A stretch of 64,000 nt of DNA from Combretum micranthum (taxonomy: Eukaryota; Streptophyta; Magnoliopsida; Myrtales; Combretaceae). Below the pieces are notes generated by a model. It did no database searches. It was not told the origin of the DNA and was given only the letters and a program-made list of their open reading frames with translations. Of this stretch, positions 1-12,139 are shown piece by piece. Made by a program: the position numbers and the translations under genes. Within the stretch, counting starts at the first letter, position 1; each line of letters starts with the position of its first letter. The DNA is taken from the NCBI GenBank assembly GCA_024138025.1, contig JAMXBD010002253.1, positions 124,001-188,000 of the forward strand, in the 5' to 3' direction.

Positions 1-87
1 AAATACCCAGGATGAGTCTTTCATGAAATTTCTATTCTTGGAGATTCTAAACTTTTCTTAAAATCGCAATAAAATCGTATAAGAAGA

Positions 88-130
88 AATTCCAACTTAA
101 AATAGCCATAACTTGCTCATTTTAACTCGG
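88..130 (-). repeat. Conserved LTR block (F copy)
   Basis: Reverse complement of the block found in every long LTR of this window (36860, 45063, 49989, 58487, 63395 on plus; 29368 on minus). It contains the conserved stretch GGCCATAACTTGG in slightly altered form. It is the best anchor for assigning F to the same LTR group. Confidence 0.7.
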
Positions 131-310
131 AATTTCGCATATAATATACCGTTTTCTACTATTCGAAAAGATCTATCCATTTCTAAACTTATCTTTATCA
201 TAAAAGGTCATTTGGGTTCCGAAAATGTTGGTACATATTTAAAACGAATTTTCTAAACGTTTGCAAATCCACTTTCTAACTCAACTTCATTCACAAATCC
301 TTTAGTGAAA

Positions 311-330
311 TATATATATATATATATATA
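311..330. repeat. (TA)n microsatellite
   Basis: About ten TA units followed by a short CA run, inside LTR F. Confidence 0.9.
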
Positions 331-1969
331 CACACAATTGATAAATCCTTTGAGTATATAGATAAGCTCACTTTATATGCAAGATTTGTAATGCTATTGT
401 CTCAACAATTTATTTCATAAAACGGTTCATCTTGATTTATTAAAACTTTAGCTTTGACAATTTTGTTTCAAGTTTTGAAGAAACTTTATATCTTCATAGG
501 TTGTTATAATTTGAGTATATTCTTATTTTATTTTCTTCATTCCTTTTTCCAAAATAAGTTAAACTTTCTTTTAACCTTTAGTCTTGCATAAATTTTACTC
601 CAAGTGATTAAATATCAAATTTATCAAAAGTATATTAAGTTGACGAAAACCTTTTCATAATTTTGTATTTAGGATGGTTGTAGAAAATGAGTCTTGTCTT
701 CTTGTATTCATTTCTAAAATATAAGCTTTTGCTTTCTAAAACTTGTTCTTTCATTTCTTTTGAAAAGAATCATCTTTATTGATAAAATCCATTATTGTTA
801 ATCTTACTTTATTTATATTCTTTTGAAAATGAGTTCCTTCTTTTTAGAAATTTGGAAATCATTATTTTTCCTAAGTGGGTTTGTAATTTTATTGGTTGAA
901 TTCATCTTAACTTTGAAAACTAGTTTGTTGTCTTAGTTTTATTATGAAGTTTAAAAGAGTTTAAATCTTAAGCTTTTTGTAAAAACTTTTAATATTATTA
1001 TTTTACTAAAGCTTAGATCAACATAATATATAAAGAAAATATTTATTTCTTATGTTTCCTTGGTAATCTATCTTTGTTATTTAAGAAAACGTTGAGAAAA
1101 CTCTATTTTTATGTTATTGATAATACCTTCATGATTTTGTGATAAATCATATAATCGAAAATCTAGCTTTGACTTCATTTAGTAAAGTAAAATTATATTT
1201 TTAGATTAGTTGAGACATTAACATTATGAAAATCTAAGTATCATGAGCATATAAAGTAATAAGAATAAAAGAAAATACTAGAAACAAATAATAAGCAAGA
1301 AAACAAAATATCAAGTATTGGGAACCTTAGCTTCATCAAGATATCCCGAGCAAGTATTGAAGCCTTAGCTTTATTAAAACATCCCGGGACTAAGAATGGA
1401 CTAGTCCTGAAAGATTAAAGAAAATAAACAAAAGATTGTTTTGACTTGATATGGACAAGTTTAAGACTAGAAACATTAGTCTTAATAATAACATGAAATA
1501 AATAAATTGCATAACTTGAAAGTAAATAAATAACAAATGAGCTTATATGCTCTAAATAAATAATACTATATATAAGTTAGATTAGAAGCAAATAATAACA
1601 ATAATAATAACAACATAATAAAATAGAAAACTTATGTACAAGAACAAAACATGAACATGTTGTTACTTTTACTACTCATATGAGTTTCAAAACAACACCA
1701 TAGTCATGTTAAGTTACATGATATGAGTAAATAGTAGTTGGAAGAAATCTTTACCTAAAGTGTGTAAGTGGTATGAAGATGGTAGATGAAATGGGTATTA
1801 TGGAGTAGTGATATGTGGTAGAAGGTTTATGTAGAAGGAATGAGTTTTGTGGAAAATTGGTTTAAGAGAGTTTTTGTAGAGAGAATTCTTGAAGAAAAGA
1901 TTTGTGGAGAGATTTTGAGAGAGTTTTGGTAGAGAAATGAATTGTGTGAAAGAATGAAAGAGGAATGGG

Positions 1970-1981
1970 GTATTTATAGAA
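1970..1981 (-). promoter_or_regulatory. TATA box of LTR F
   Basis: The minus strand reads TCTATAAATACCCC and is followed by a CT-rich leader with repeated CTCTC and TCAAGAA motifs. This is the same arrangement as in the B LTRs (47308, 56842). It probably marks the U3/R boundary of F. Confidence 0.6.
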
Positions 1982-3289
1982 TTTTTGGAGTGAATTTTAG
2001 ATGTAATAAAATAATTGAAAAAAAAAATAAATGAGAGAAAATGGGAGGGGTGTAGCACCGGCCATGGAGTATTTGGAGAGAGAGTGAGTTGATTTTTTAG
2101 TAAATTTTGTAAGAAAATAATTAATATGTAAGGTATGATTTGATATAAGGTGTATTGGAAATATAAAAAGTAAGAAAATAGGTATGTAGATAGTAAGAAA
2201 TAGGTGTAAGATAAAGTAGAGATAGTGAAATAGTAATGAATAATAGAAAAGTACTATGAATAGTAGACTAGATAATTAAAGTACCGGTAGTAATAAAAAT
2301 ACGCATAATAATGCAATCTCTGTAATTTTTAGCTATCGAAAAAATTCCAAAACTGATATTTTTGGAATCCTTGCATTTTTACGAGTCTATTGATATAAAC
2401 GGAATGTTTTTAATATTCCGAGCTTCGGGACACGTTTATCTAGAACTAATCCCGTTTGAGTCTGAAGGACACTCGAAATTTGCGAATATGATATTTTTAT
2501 GTTACCCTATATTATTACAAACTATTTTAAGCTATTGGCTTAATTTCGTTTTCTAGGGTTTGAGAATGCGGGATTGCCGGATCTTAAACACTAGGGTTCG
2601 TTATAGGCTTTGTTTACCTTTAGGGTTCCGTTTTGACTTTCGATTTTATTGAGTTATTTGTAAGATCATATAATTTTCGAGTTTTGATCGTTTTGTATTT
2701 TTAGCTCGATATCTATGGTTTATCTTATTTTATTTGTGATTATTTAATAGTTTTTAGTTCTCGGGATCGTTTAACCGAGTCTATGGTTGTGAGTTGACTC
2801 AGTTTGACTTTTGGTGAAAATTGAAATTTCTGATTCTGAAATTTATCGAAAGATTTAAGATCTTATCATTTCGTTGTTAAGAGGTATTTGGATATATCAT
2901 TTTGATTTGCGTTTTAGGAATCGGGTTGATGATTTGATTGGTGTACGGACGTTTATTCAACCGATGGTTGGATTTTCTATTTTGTTTTTTGAGGGTTCTC
3001 TATTTCTCAAATTAAGAAATCTCGTTTTTGATCTTATTTAGAATTAGGTTTTAACTTGGTTCGCGTTTTAGGGTTTCGTTTCTGGTGTTTGACTTGCTTT
3101 AGAATTTAGTTTTAACTAGAGCTGATTTTCGGAAATTTAAATTTTGATATTTAGACTTCTAGGATTATTTTTAAGAATTATGAAAATTTCGAGGGTTTAC
3201 AGTTTAGGTTTATGTTTCAGGTCAAAAGTTATCAAAGGAAAGCATTACAAGGCAATTTGAGTTGAAATTGAAGAATCTCAGGGATACGT

Positions 3290-3870
3290 CGGCTTTTTAG
3301 GATCATACGCTGCTGGTGTGTATTTGGCTTAGAGGATGATCAACATATTGAAGCTTCAACACAGCCCCTACGTTGCCGGTGTTCAATTAGCCTTTACATG
3401 GAAAAAGAATCAAGAAACCAAAGGCCGGCAAATATGATCTTATAAGCCGTCGGCCTTGAGGCGACGTATGCAGAAGATCAGAAGCCAAGAATTTAACATC
3501 GGCTCAACACTGCAAGTATAGAAGGATCCTATAAGCCAGCATTTGCAATTTGATTTAACATTGGCCTTTTGGGAATCAAAGCCGCTGGCGTTGAGATGGT
3601 TTAGAATGTCCGCAGAATTGATTTTTTAAGGGCTGGCACCTACATAGCCAGCCTAGCATTGAATCTGGCCAGCCTTTCAAGTTTCATTTGAACGCCGGCA
3701 TTTCAAACCCTACGCCGTCGGCGTTGAAGCAGCGTAGATCATCCACAGAATGCAAATCGTCAATGCTAAAACCAAAGCTGCTAGTGTACAAGCGTTTTAG
3801 CAATGTACACCGCCTGTAAGCCATCGACGTATAAGTTGCAACTATCGACGTACGTTTTGTAACTGCTAAA
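3290..3870 (+). repeat. Degenerate GCCGGCGT-type array in U3 of E 5' LTR
   Basis: About a dozen imperfect short words around GCCGGC, GTCGGCGT, GCCAGC and CGACGTA, spaced tens of bases apart in otherwise AT-rich DNA. They stop just upstream of the TATA box. The same type of array lies upstream of TATA in the 3' LTR (25795-26350), in both LTRs of D, and once more inside E (21538-21860). Confidence 0.65.
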
Positions 3871-3897
3871 ATTAGATGAAACACCTGAATGTTTTGT

Positions 3898-3905
3898 CTA
3901 TAAAT
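3898..3905 (+). promoter_or_regulatory. TATA box of E 5' LTR
   Basis: CTATAAAT, directly downstream of the GC-rich motif array. The equivalent in the 3' LTR is CTATAAAT at 26399. Likely the retrotransposon promoter. Confidence 0.6.
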
Positions 3906-4969
3906 CTAAGGTTTCCTTATTTAAGATACATTGGAAATTCGTTAGAAAAGTGAGAAAAAAAAGATATTTACAAATGTTTGAGTTAGTTTTTCCTTTAAGG
4001 TACTAAAACCCTAATGTTCTAGCAACCTAGAGGCGATTGGGTTTAGCTATAGTCAAGCAATGCCTATATTGATGGGATTATGGATTTGAAGACTCCAAAT
4101 TATGGAATGAAACTATTGTTAAGGTGTTTTCAATTTCTTTTTATCAATTTTATTGCTTGATTGTATATTGAGATATTATTCTTCATTGATTATTATGAAT
4201 ATGCATGAATGGATTTGATGGAGTGATACATGAATTATATTGATATTGGAATTGATTAACTGGGAATTTAATTATTTCTACTTGTAATTTATTTAATTTG
4301 TGCTTGATCAATATAGATTAGATAGATAGGGTTAGAGATACCTGGGAGGGATTCAATAATCCACACAAGTAAAACTTAGGTTTTTCAATGAATTTTGTCA
4401 TAGGGATGTGCATACCTGTGACACTTGGCGGTGCTTATTTTATAATTTTAACTAGAATAGTAATTTTGGTGAGAGAAAATTGCTATTAAACTATTAATCA
4501 TAGATAAATTACCTTGGTTGGATAGTTTTATGCTATGAAAAATTTTGCTACTCCGAGAGGTGAGCAATTCTTAGTGAATTTGATTAAATCCTAAGTAATC
4601 AATTTTATTTATCAATTTGAAGCATATATCATTTCCAATGAGAATATAAATACATTATTCATATATTATCCGCATCTCCTTAACCTATATCTCTTGTTGT
4701 TGTTGCTAGAACATATGGTTTTGGTTCTTCATAATCATTTGTAGTCAATTTTAGTTAAATTATCATAGATTAATCAAAAAGAACTTTGAATTGCTTAGAT
4801 TAGGGTAAAAATTTAGTTTTTAGTAATTAGCCATTAGCTCTCTGTGGAAACGACCTGGACTTTTCAAAAAAATATTGCATTGCACCCGGTGATTTTGCTG
4901 ACAGGTTAAGTATTACATCATTGCTTGAGATTGAAAATTGTTTGTGTGTAATTACTGCTAGTTTCAAAT

Positions 4970-4987
4970 TGGCACTGTTGTCGGGGA
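4970..4987 (+). other. E primer-binding site (tRNA-Asp type)
   Basis: TGGCACTGTTGTCGGGGA lies 3 nt after the LTR end. It differs by two transitions from the TGGCGCCGTTGCCGGGGA form kept in D (14444-14463). Athila elements are known to use this Asp-type site. Bases 4988-5107 between it and gag are AT-rich leader with a poly-A run. Confidence 0.8.
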
Positions 4988-5107
4988 GCTACATTTGCTA
5001 ATATTAGAATAGTAATTGAGTCCTTATACTAAGCATATAAATTTAGAAAAGACCACAAAAAATTTGAAAAAAAAAAAAATAGTATACCGTGATTCGTTTG
5101 TTCTTAT

Positions 5108-5523
5108 ATGTCAGGTGAATAAGACCTAGACTTGCAATTCGATCCTGAGATTGATCGGACTTACCACCGTCCATTAAGAGAAAGACGAACACAAAATACA
5201 AGAGCAATGGAAAGAAACCCGCAAGAAAATCCTCCCCCTTTCAAGAGAGACAGAATGAAGATCGTGGAAATGCACGCAATAGGAACCCAACTGATGAGCA
5301 ACTAAATTCGCCTATTCCTGTTAATAATCTTCCTTAGTCGATATCAGGAAATGAGATCCATAGACCAATGTGGGAGTACTTTATGCCCATAGTTGATGGA
5401 GTTGCACCATCCATTGATTGGCTTGCTATTCAATCAAACAACTTTGAATTAAAGCCAGCTCTGATACAAATGGTGCAAGGAGATCAATTTTGGTGGAGGT
5501 AGTTTTGACTACCCACATGACCA
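5108..5523 (+). pseudogene. gag: E gag, N-terminal part (interrupted by D)
   Basis: The frame starts at an ATG in 5108-5110 but meets TAA at codon 5. It then continues with an Athila-type Gag start: LDLQFDPEIDRTYHRPLRER, later the conserved NNFELKPALIQMVQGDQFGG and SFDYPHDH. The homologous D protein has LLPIDPEIERTLRQQRR and NFELKPALIQMVESHQFGG. Several stops and a frameshift make it non-functional. The gene continues at 16208 after the D insertion. Gag would form the intracellular virus-like particle. Confidence 0.8.
5519..5523. repeat. Target-site duplication of D, left copy (GACCA)
   Basis: GACCA immediately before the TG terminus of D at 5524, repeated at 16203-16207 directly after the CA terminus at 16202. 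Confidence 0.9.
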
Positions 5524-6533
5524 TGATCTGATGCGAGTGTGTATATATTTTTCAGATACTACCAGCAAGTGTATTGGGTCTTGATCAAGTAATATAGAAT
5601 GAGTAGAGTATCGTTCCCACAGAGACTAAATTAACTACTAGATTGGTATTAGCTTATACTAATATTTAGGCAATCAAAGTGTATCAATTAACTAACTAAA
5701 TTATATCTACTATGAATGTAATGAGATATGAATGCAATGAGATTGTGAGAAGGATATAAGATGAATGTGGGAAGGAACAAAATCCATCCTAATCTTTACT
5801 AATCATGCTGAATTTATATTATATGAACAATTAGGATTATGGATATTTGTAAGAAATTGTAAAGACCTAAAACTGTCAAGTTTTAGTGAACCATAAAATA
5901 ATCTATTAACTTCCGCTATACAAATTATTAATGGAATCTAATTCACAATTATAAATCTTCCAATTCTATAATTGTCTAATATCCTAGATTATCTTCTCCT
6001 AATTCCTTAGTGAAAAATTAAAATAAAATATTGCATGAAGTACATGGAACAATTTCTAAATTATTTGTTTCCATAATTTTTGTTTAATTTCAATTCATGA
6101 ATTCCTATGAATCTCAATTCTTTTTCCAAATCATCAAATTTCTTATCAATTCAATTTCAATCAGCAATAAAATAGATAATTAGAATTTAATACAAATATT
6201 CCATAATTCTAACAATCATATAATATAAATTCAATAACCATTTTAGCAAAATTAGGACTTCATCACTTCCCACAAAGAAACGTTTAGCTACTCATGGATG
6301 TTGATTCAAAAATCAAATAAGAATATGTAATTGATAGCATTATAAACAAATAATTCAGATAAATGAATTGCATAAGAGAATAGATATCACCAATTCAAGT
6401 ATCACAATCTTCAATTACAATCCTTGAAAGCTCAAATTCTCTCACAAATCTCTATGAAAATGCTAGACTATTTGTATACTGAAGTGTTCTAATTTGCTTC
6501 TGCTTGTTGATGAATGTTGGAGGGGAGAGAACC

Positions 6534-6545
6534 CCTATTTATAGG
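6534..6545 (-). promoter_or_regulatory. TATA box, D 3' LTR
   Basis: The minus strand reads CCTATAAATAGG followed by GGTTCTCTCC. The core CCTATTTATAGG is almost a palindrome. The same sequence is present in the 5' LTR at 15454-15465. Confidence 0.6.
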
Positions 6546-6589
6546 AAAAATTTCGTGCAAAGCATTAATGAGAAATTTCAGTTTCACTT

Positions 6590-7140
6590 CGTACGTCGGT
6601 AGTTATGGATTCTACGCCGGCAGCTTACAGACGGCGTAAATCCATTTTCTTCCTTGCGCAGGCAGTGCACTGGCAGCTTTCAACTTCAATTGCACAGGTA
6701 GGCCGCTTCTACGCCGGCGGCTTGGATGTACATCTAGCCGGTGTATGTGATGAGAAATGAACGGTTGGGCCAATTTATAACGAAAGCTATCTCAAAGCCG
6801 GCTGCTTTGTTACCGGCTTAGCTACTCCAGGATATTTGGTCTCTTCACTTTCCTCAAAGCGTGTGTTATCTTCATGTCGCTTCTGATTCTTGATCTACAC
6901 AGCCTCAACGCCGGTGGCTTAGGAGCCGGCATATATTGTAACTCCTTTTACGCTGGTGACTTTTAAACTCTGAGCTGCCGGCCTTCAATGTACGCTGGCC
7001 TATTCAACTTCTAGGTCGGCAGCTTTGAGGCGGCGTATAGTTGGTTGAGTCAAAGGCCAGCAATGCTGGCAGTGTAAGCAGCGGCCTTGAGGGTAAGCCA
7101 TCTGAAAGCCGGCGGCTTTGATGGTTGAAATGCCGGCGTA
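6590..7140 (-). repeat. GCCGGCG-type motif array, U3 of D 3' LTR
   Basis: Repeated imperfect words such as TACGCCGG, CCGGCGGCTT, AAGCCGGC and TAGCCGG in about 550 bp, all upstream of the D TATA box. The 5' LTR copy is at 15512-16055. Individual words differ between copies, often by C-to-T or G-to-A changes. Confidence 0.65.
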
Positions 7141-7284
7141 TTTAAATTTTTCCATTTTTGACTTCAAAGTTTCTTGTTTTGATTTCTTTGTCCAAATTAG
7201 TCATGAAACATGAATTTTAATCAAAACAAATATCTATTCTAGCTCTTAGAACATCAACAAGTTGTATAAAATATGATCTTATCA

Positions 7285-7310
7285 ATTCCCCCACACTTGA
7301 ACTTTTGCTT
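7285..7310 (-). other. D polypurine tract
   Basis: The minus strand reads AAGTGTGGGGGAAT immediately before the 3' LTR start TGATAAG, preceded by GGACAAGCAAAAGTTC. E has the same context at 25589-25614. This is the expected second-strand priming site. Confidence 0.8.
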
Positions 7311-9119
7311 GTCCTTAAGCAAAATGAAGAACAAAATGAAATCTCTAATAGATAGTACAATTTTTCCAATTTAATCACAATTTTTTAACTTGTTTTTCTT
7401 GTATCTATTGCTCTAACCATACCAATTTCTTGTAATTAGAATACTATAATTAAAATTTAGGAGTCAATCCAAACAAAACAAGTTCTAATCTCAACTTTTA
7501 ACAAAAGAACATTCTATTCAAAAAGCAAATACTCAATCCACTAAGGAAAAATACTCATTTAAACTTCATTAGACTTTTAGCTTTTATATATATATTCTAA
7601 GTAACACTAAATGAAAGCATGTGGTATCTACTTTTTTCTTAGAATTTCTCCTTCTTTATCATAAGTCTCCTTTGTTTGCATATTTGCATTCATTTTTCTT
7701 TTTCTTTTTCAAGTAATTATTTTCTTTTTGGGAGGTTTTTGCCGCCATCTTTTTGCTTTTCAAAGCTCATGAATTGAACTTTTACCTTTCTTCCCTTCTC
7801 GTTATAGTGAGTTCATTGAGTCGGCACATCCTAGGCTCATCGCCTAAGTGACCAGGTTTCAAAATACCCTAAAACTCTTCCTCACTTTAACATTCAAGTT
7901 CAGATACTCATGACTCAAAATTTAAGTCAGAGAGAGGAGTAGTGGCTATGCTTATTTCTTTCTTTTTGAATGCAATAACAATATCAAAGACTTATTTTTA
8001 TAAAGGATCACTAAGTTTAAAGTTTCTTCTACCTCTTTCACTAAGTGTTATAATTTAAAGAATATATACAAACTAAAATTTCCTAGAAGTAAACTTGTTT
8101 ATTTTTCACAAAAGGACTCGACCAGCTTTTAAATTTCCAATTCCAAAATTAAAAATAAAGTAAACTTGTTTCTTAAGGATTTTACAACTTAATTTTAACT
8201 TAGTAAACCAATCACAACAGCAGGTGAGTAAGATACTTTTACAAGTCAATTTCATTGCTTTCAGTCTTTACTTTGTACTATCTCCAATTTCAAGAGATTT
8301 TTGAAAAAATTTTGGCAAAATTTCTTCATAATTTGCTTTCAAACCAAAAATACAAGATGGAGAATTTCAAATATAAATAACAGTAGACAACAGATCATAT
8401 TCACAACTTTAATTCAGCGCTTCATTCAATTTATTGCTTCCCCCACACTTCAACAAAACAGTGTCCTCACTGTTTTGCAACAAATTAAATCATAGGAAAG
8501 GAATAAGAAAAAGAATTTGATACTTCCCTGAATTCAGTTGTTTCACAGTCATCAAAATTTGCATTGCAAGAGAATTTTTGCTTTGCTGGCTTTCCTGTAA
8601 TCACTGCAAAAGAAAAACAAAAACAAAAAAAATAAAAGCAGAAAAATAAAGGAGTCTACCCACAGGAAGTTGGTGCTCAATATATATACAGGCCAAGATA
8701 AAATAATAAGCAATAAAGATCAAATGAGAGCTAGCAGGATCTCCAGCTCTCTAGCCTTGGACTAGCTCTGCTGCTATGCTCAGGAGTATGTCTTTGAGTG
8801 TCTCCTGGGCTAGCTGTCTATGTATGCTCCGAACTAAGTCTTTCTGTGTGATGTGACTCAGAGGAAGTCTTGTATGTCATCCCAGCCCCTGTCTCTAGGC
8901 TCAAGCAGCAGATGACCTGCATGGGCCCCCATATATATATTTATTATTTTTTTATTTATTATTTAAATTTTTTTAATTTTATTTTTTGCATAACCTGTCC
9001 ACATTAAAAACAAAGTTAGTAAAAACAAAACAATTAAAATTACTTCTACAATTAAACATGGGTTGCCTCGCAAGAAACGTTTAGTTTAGAGTCGCTTAGC
9101 CCGACTTTTCCAATTCTTT
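7311..9119 (-). other. D 3' untranslated region, env-like ORF deleted
   Basis: No coding region recognised. Homologous in reverse to 23940-25590 of E; shared landmarks include the stretch near 8655-8740 and 24050-24130. Near 8930-9050 an AT-rich segment joins sequence equivalent to E 21360 with sequence equivalent to E 23930. The 2.5-kb env-like region of E is therefore missing, except for a short C-terminal remnant at about 8740-8930. Confidence 0.65.
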
Positions 9120-10345
9120 TCATGGTTCCTTCAGATTCATGACAGTGGAAGCACTGTCATGGTTTTCCTTTTCATAAAAATGTTTGAGCAAATGCCCATT
9201 CACCTTAAAAGTCCGATTATCATCAGTCTTCAATTCTACAACACCATAGGGAAAAACTTTGGCAATTTCAAATAGTCCTGACCATCTTGATCTCAACTTT
9301 CCTGGAAACAACTTCAAATGGGAGTTATAAAGTAAAACTTTTTGTCCAGGCAAAAATCCCGCTTGATTATGTTTCTATCATGCCATCTCTTTGCTCGTTC
9401 CTTGTAGATACGAGAATTCTCATAAGCTTCATTCCTCCATTCATCCAATTGATTCAATTGAAGCAATCTTTTCTCACCTGCAGCTTTTTCATCAAAATTA
9501 AGGAATTTAATGGCCCAATATGCCTTGTGCTCAAGTTCTACAGAAGATGACATGATTTACCAAAAACAATCATAATGGGGACATTCCAATAGGGTTTTAA
9601 AAGCGGTTCTATAAGCCCATAATGCATCATCTAATTTTAAAGACCAATCTTTTCTAGATGCATTAACAGTTTTTTCCAAAATTCTTTTGATCTCCCTATT
9701 GGATACCTCAACTTGTCCACTTGTTTGTGGATGATAGGGGTAGCAATTTTGTGTGTAACACCATATTTTGATAAAAGCTTTTCAAATTGCTTGTTACAAA
9801 AATGTGATCCCCCATCACTAATGATAGCTCTAGTACCCAAATCTGGTAAAAATATTCTTTTTCAAAAATTTTAAAACTACTCGGCATCATTTGTTTGTAA
9901 AGCAACAGCTTCCACCCATTTTGAAACATAATCAACTGCCACAAGTATATATTTGTTTGAAAAATATGAGGAAAAGGACCCATGAAGTCAATTCCCCACA
10001 CATCAAAAAGCTCAATTACCAATATTGTTTTGTGGTAATTCATGTTTCTTGGAAATATTACCAGTTCTTTGACATTGACACAAGACAATAAATATTTCTG
10101 CAATCACGAAACAAATTAGGCCAATAAAATCCAGATGATAAGACCTTAGCTACAGTCTTTGAAAACCAAAATGACCTCCAGCTTCTTTTGAATGACAATG
10201 CTCAATAATGCTAAGCTGTTCAGATTCAGGTACACATCGTCTAATTACTTGGTCAGCACATTTTTTGAACAAATATGGTTCGTCCCAAAAATAGCTTTTC
10301 ACATCATGCAAAAACTTTTTCTTTTGTTGATATGACAAACCATAT
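9120..10345 (-). pseudogene. pol: D integrase
   Basis: Integrase inserts element cDNA into the host genome. Pieces run from 10338 down to 9120 in shifting frames. The zinc-binding start contains EHCHSKEAGGHFGFQRL. The first catalytic Asp lies in [11 protein letters not shown] (ORF 10103-9708). The second lies in IISDGGSHFCNKQF (9840-9637). The catalytic Glu lies in [14 protein letters not shown], in a third frame near 9710. The C-terminal part has KFLNFDEKAAGEKRLLQLNQ and SRWSGLFEIAKVFPYGVVEL (9353-9120). At least four frame changes separate these parts, so no single product is possible as the sequence stands. The order and motifs fit Athila integrase. Confidence 0.82.
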
Positions 10346-10449
10346 GGAATGATTTTGCTACCAAATAATTGACATAATCAGCATACCAAGGCAAATTTAG
10401 GATCTCTACTGCATGCAATTGTTCATCAGGAAACTTTTCTGATAGGAAT

Positions 10450-11153
10450 ATCTAGACGATCAGATTCTAGTCTAGATAAATGATCACAATCACATTCTCA
10501 GTTCCTTCTTATCTTTAATCTCAAGATCAAATTCTTGCAGCAATAATATCCATCTAATCAACCTTGGCTTTGCATCAGCTTTAGCAAACAAGTATTTCAA
10601 AGCAGCATGGTAGTATATACTATGACTTTAGATCCTATCAGATAAGGCCTAAACTTGTCACAAGCAAATTAACAGCAAGAAGTTCCTTTTCAGTTGTGGC
10701 ATAGTTTCTTTGAGCCTCATTTAAAGTCCGACTAGCATAGTATATACATGGAAACAACTTACCTCTTCTTGACCCAATACTGCTCCTACAGCAAAGTCGC
10801 TGGATCACACATAAGTTCAAAAGGCAGCTCCCATCAGGTGCAATAATCACTGTGTAGATGTGAGCTTCTCCTTTAATAAGTTAAATGCCTGCAAACAATT
10901 GTCATCAAAATAAACACTGTGTCTTTCTCAAGAAGATTGCAAAGGGGTTTAGAAATTTTTGAGAAATCTTTAATAAATCTTCTATAAAAACTTGCATGTC
11001 CTAAAAAAGTTCTAACTCCTTAACAGTAGTTAGTGGTGGTAATTTCTCAATAATCTCAATTTTGGCCTTATCAACTTCAATCCTCTAACTGAAACTTTAT
11101 GACCCAAAACAATCCCTTCTCTTACCATGAAATGACATTTTTCCCATTTAAAA
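10450..11153 (-). pseudogene. pol: D reverse transcriptase C-terminus and RNase H
   Basis: Continues from the reverse transcriptase in several frames. Visible are [16 protein letters not shown] near 10900, YYASRTLNEAQRNYATTEKE (part of 10850-10638), and the RNase H tail DHLSRLE near 10470. RNase H removes the RNA strand of the RNA:DNA hybrid. Frameshifts split it into at least three parts. The neighbouring E copy has the equivalent YYASKMMNEA at 19626. Confidence 0.75.
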
Positions 11154-11919
11154 TCAAATTTTGTCTTTGCATCTTTGAAGAACACAAGCTAAGTTTTCTA
11201 AACATGCTTCAAAAGACTTTCCAAAAACAGAAAAATCATCCATAAAAATTTCAATAAAATTCTCAAGCATGTCAGAAAAAATAGCCATCATACACCTTTG
11301 AAAAGTAGCAGGTGCATTGCAAAGACCAAAGGGCATCCTCCTAAAAGCAAAAGTGCCATAGGGACAAGTAAAAGTGGTTTTTTCTTGGTCATCAGGAGAT
11401 ATAGAAATTTGATTATAACCAGAATAACCATCTAAAAAGCAATAATAATCATGCCCTGCAAGTTTTTCTAACATCTGATCAATGAAAGGGAGGGGAAAGT
11501 GATCTTTTCTGGTGGCATCATTTAATTTTCTATAATCAATGCAAACTCTCCACCCAGTTACAGTACGAGTAGGAATCAAGTGATTTTCTTCATTTTTCAC
11601 TACAGTCATACCACCTTTCTTTGGTACAACTTGAACTGGACTTACCCACTTACTATCAGAGATAGGATAGATAATACCTGCATCAAGAGTTTCAAACTTC
11701 CTTTTTTACTACCTCCTTAAGTGTTGGGTTAAGTCTCCTCTGTGGTTGAACTGTCGGTTTGTACTCAGCTTCCATCAAGATCTTGTGAGTACAAATGATA
11801 GGGCTAATTCCCTTGATATCAGCAATAGTCCAACCAATTGCTTCTTTATGCTTCCTTAGAACTCCAAGCAGCTGCTGCTCTTGTTCACCTGTCAAATAAG
11901 ATGAAACAATTATTGGCAA
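11154..11919 (-). pseudogene. pol: D reverse transcriptase
   Basis: The best-preserved pol domain of the window. 11919-11692 carries the N-terminal part with KEAIGWTIADIKGISP and LNPTLKEVVKKEV. 11609-11154 carries WRVCIDYRKLNDATRKDHFP, GYSGYNQI, FAFRRMPFGLCNAPATFQR and the catalytic FMDD followed by FSVFGKSF. The two parts are in different frames, separated near 11650-11690, where the original DAGIIYPISDSKWVSPVQVV segment is still readable on the minus strand. All key catalytic residues in the palm are present; only the frameshift disables it. Confidence 0.88.
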
Positions 11920-12139
11920 AGTATCTCCAGTTCCTAGAAAAGCATATTTTAAATGTGAAGGAAGGGGTTTAAGCTCAAGTTGGTGGCTGTATCAATGATG
12001 GTACTGGCTTGCTTTCACTAGTGCCTAGCTCCTCATAATATCTTCCTTTGATTTGGTGCACTTTCTCAACTTCTTCTTCTTCTTGCTCATCATCACTCCA
12101 ATCATCAAGATTTCTAAAACAGATTCCATAGTCTCTAAC

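Larger units (their letters stand above)
1..3201 (-). mobile_element. F: partial long LTR, minus strand, cut by window edge
   Basis: On the minus strand this starts with TGTAAACCC at 3201, like the LTR of element B (46613), and runs out of the window at base 1. It shares with the other long LTRs a TATA box (near 1975), a CT-rich leader after it, repeated AAATTCGG-like segments, and the conserved block near 88-130. The right end abuts GTTTAGG, which in the intact 3' LTR of element E follows GAATT, so F inserted into the 5' LTR of E. The left end and target duplication lie outside the window, so solo LTR versus full element cannot be decided. No coding region is supported here. Confidence 0.8.
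3202..4966 (+). mobile_element. E 5' LTR, 5'-truncated by F
   Basis: Aligns with 25704-27517 of the E 3' LTR; about 90 bp at the 5' end are displaced by F. The order is a GC-rich degenerate motif array (3290-3860), TATA (3898), then an AT-rich R/U5 ending TTTCA at 4966. The pair differs by substitutions and indels, for example about 50 bp in the 3' LTR near 26926-26975 that is missing here. E is therefore not a recent insertion. Confidence 0.85.
5524..7284 (-). mobile_element. D 3' LTR
   Basis: 1761 bp, ending CA at 7284 as TGATAAGATC on the minus strand. It matches 14470-16202 throughout. It contains a TATA box (6534-6545) and, upstream of it in the sense of D, the GCCGGCG-type motif array (about 6590-7140). 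Confidence 0.9.

Noticed and set aside
1798..2058. 86-codon minus-strand frame in F
   Set aside because: Phe/Ser/Leu-rich translation of the LTR leader after the TATA box; no homology recognised.
6590..7140. CpG island of a host gene promoter
   Set aside because: GC-rich words are confined to U3 of Athila LTRs and occur in every LTR copy; no host exon nearby.
9287..9550. 87-codon plus-strand frame over D integrase
   Set aside because: Antisense of the conserved integrase C-terminal region.
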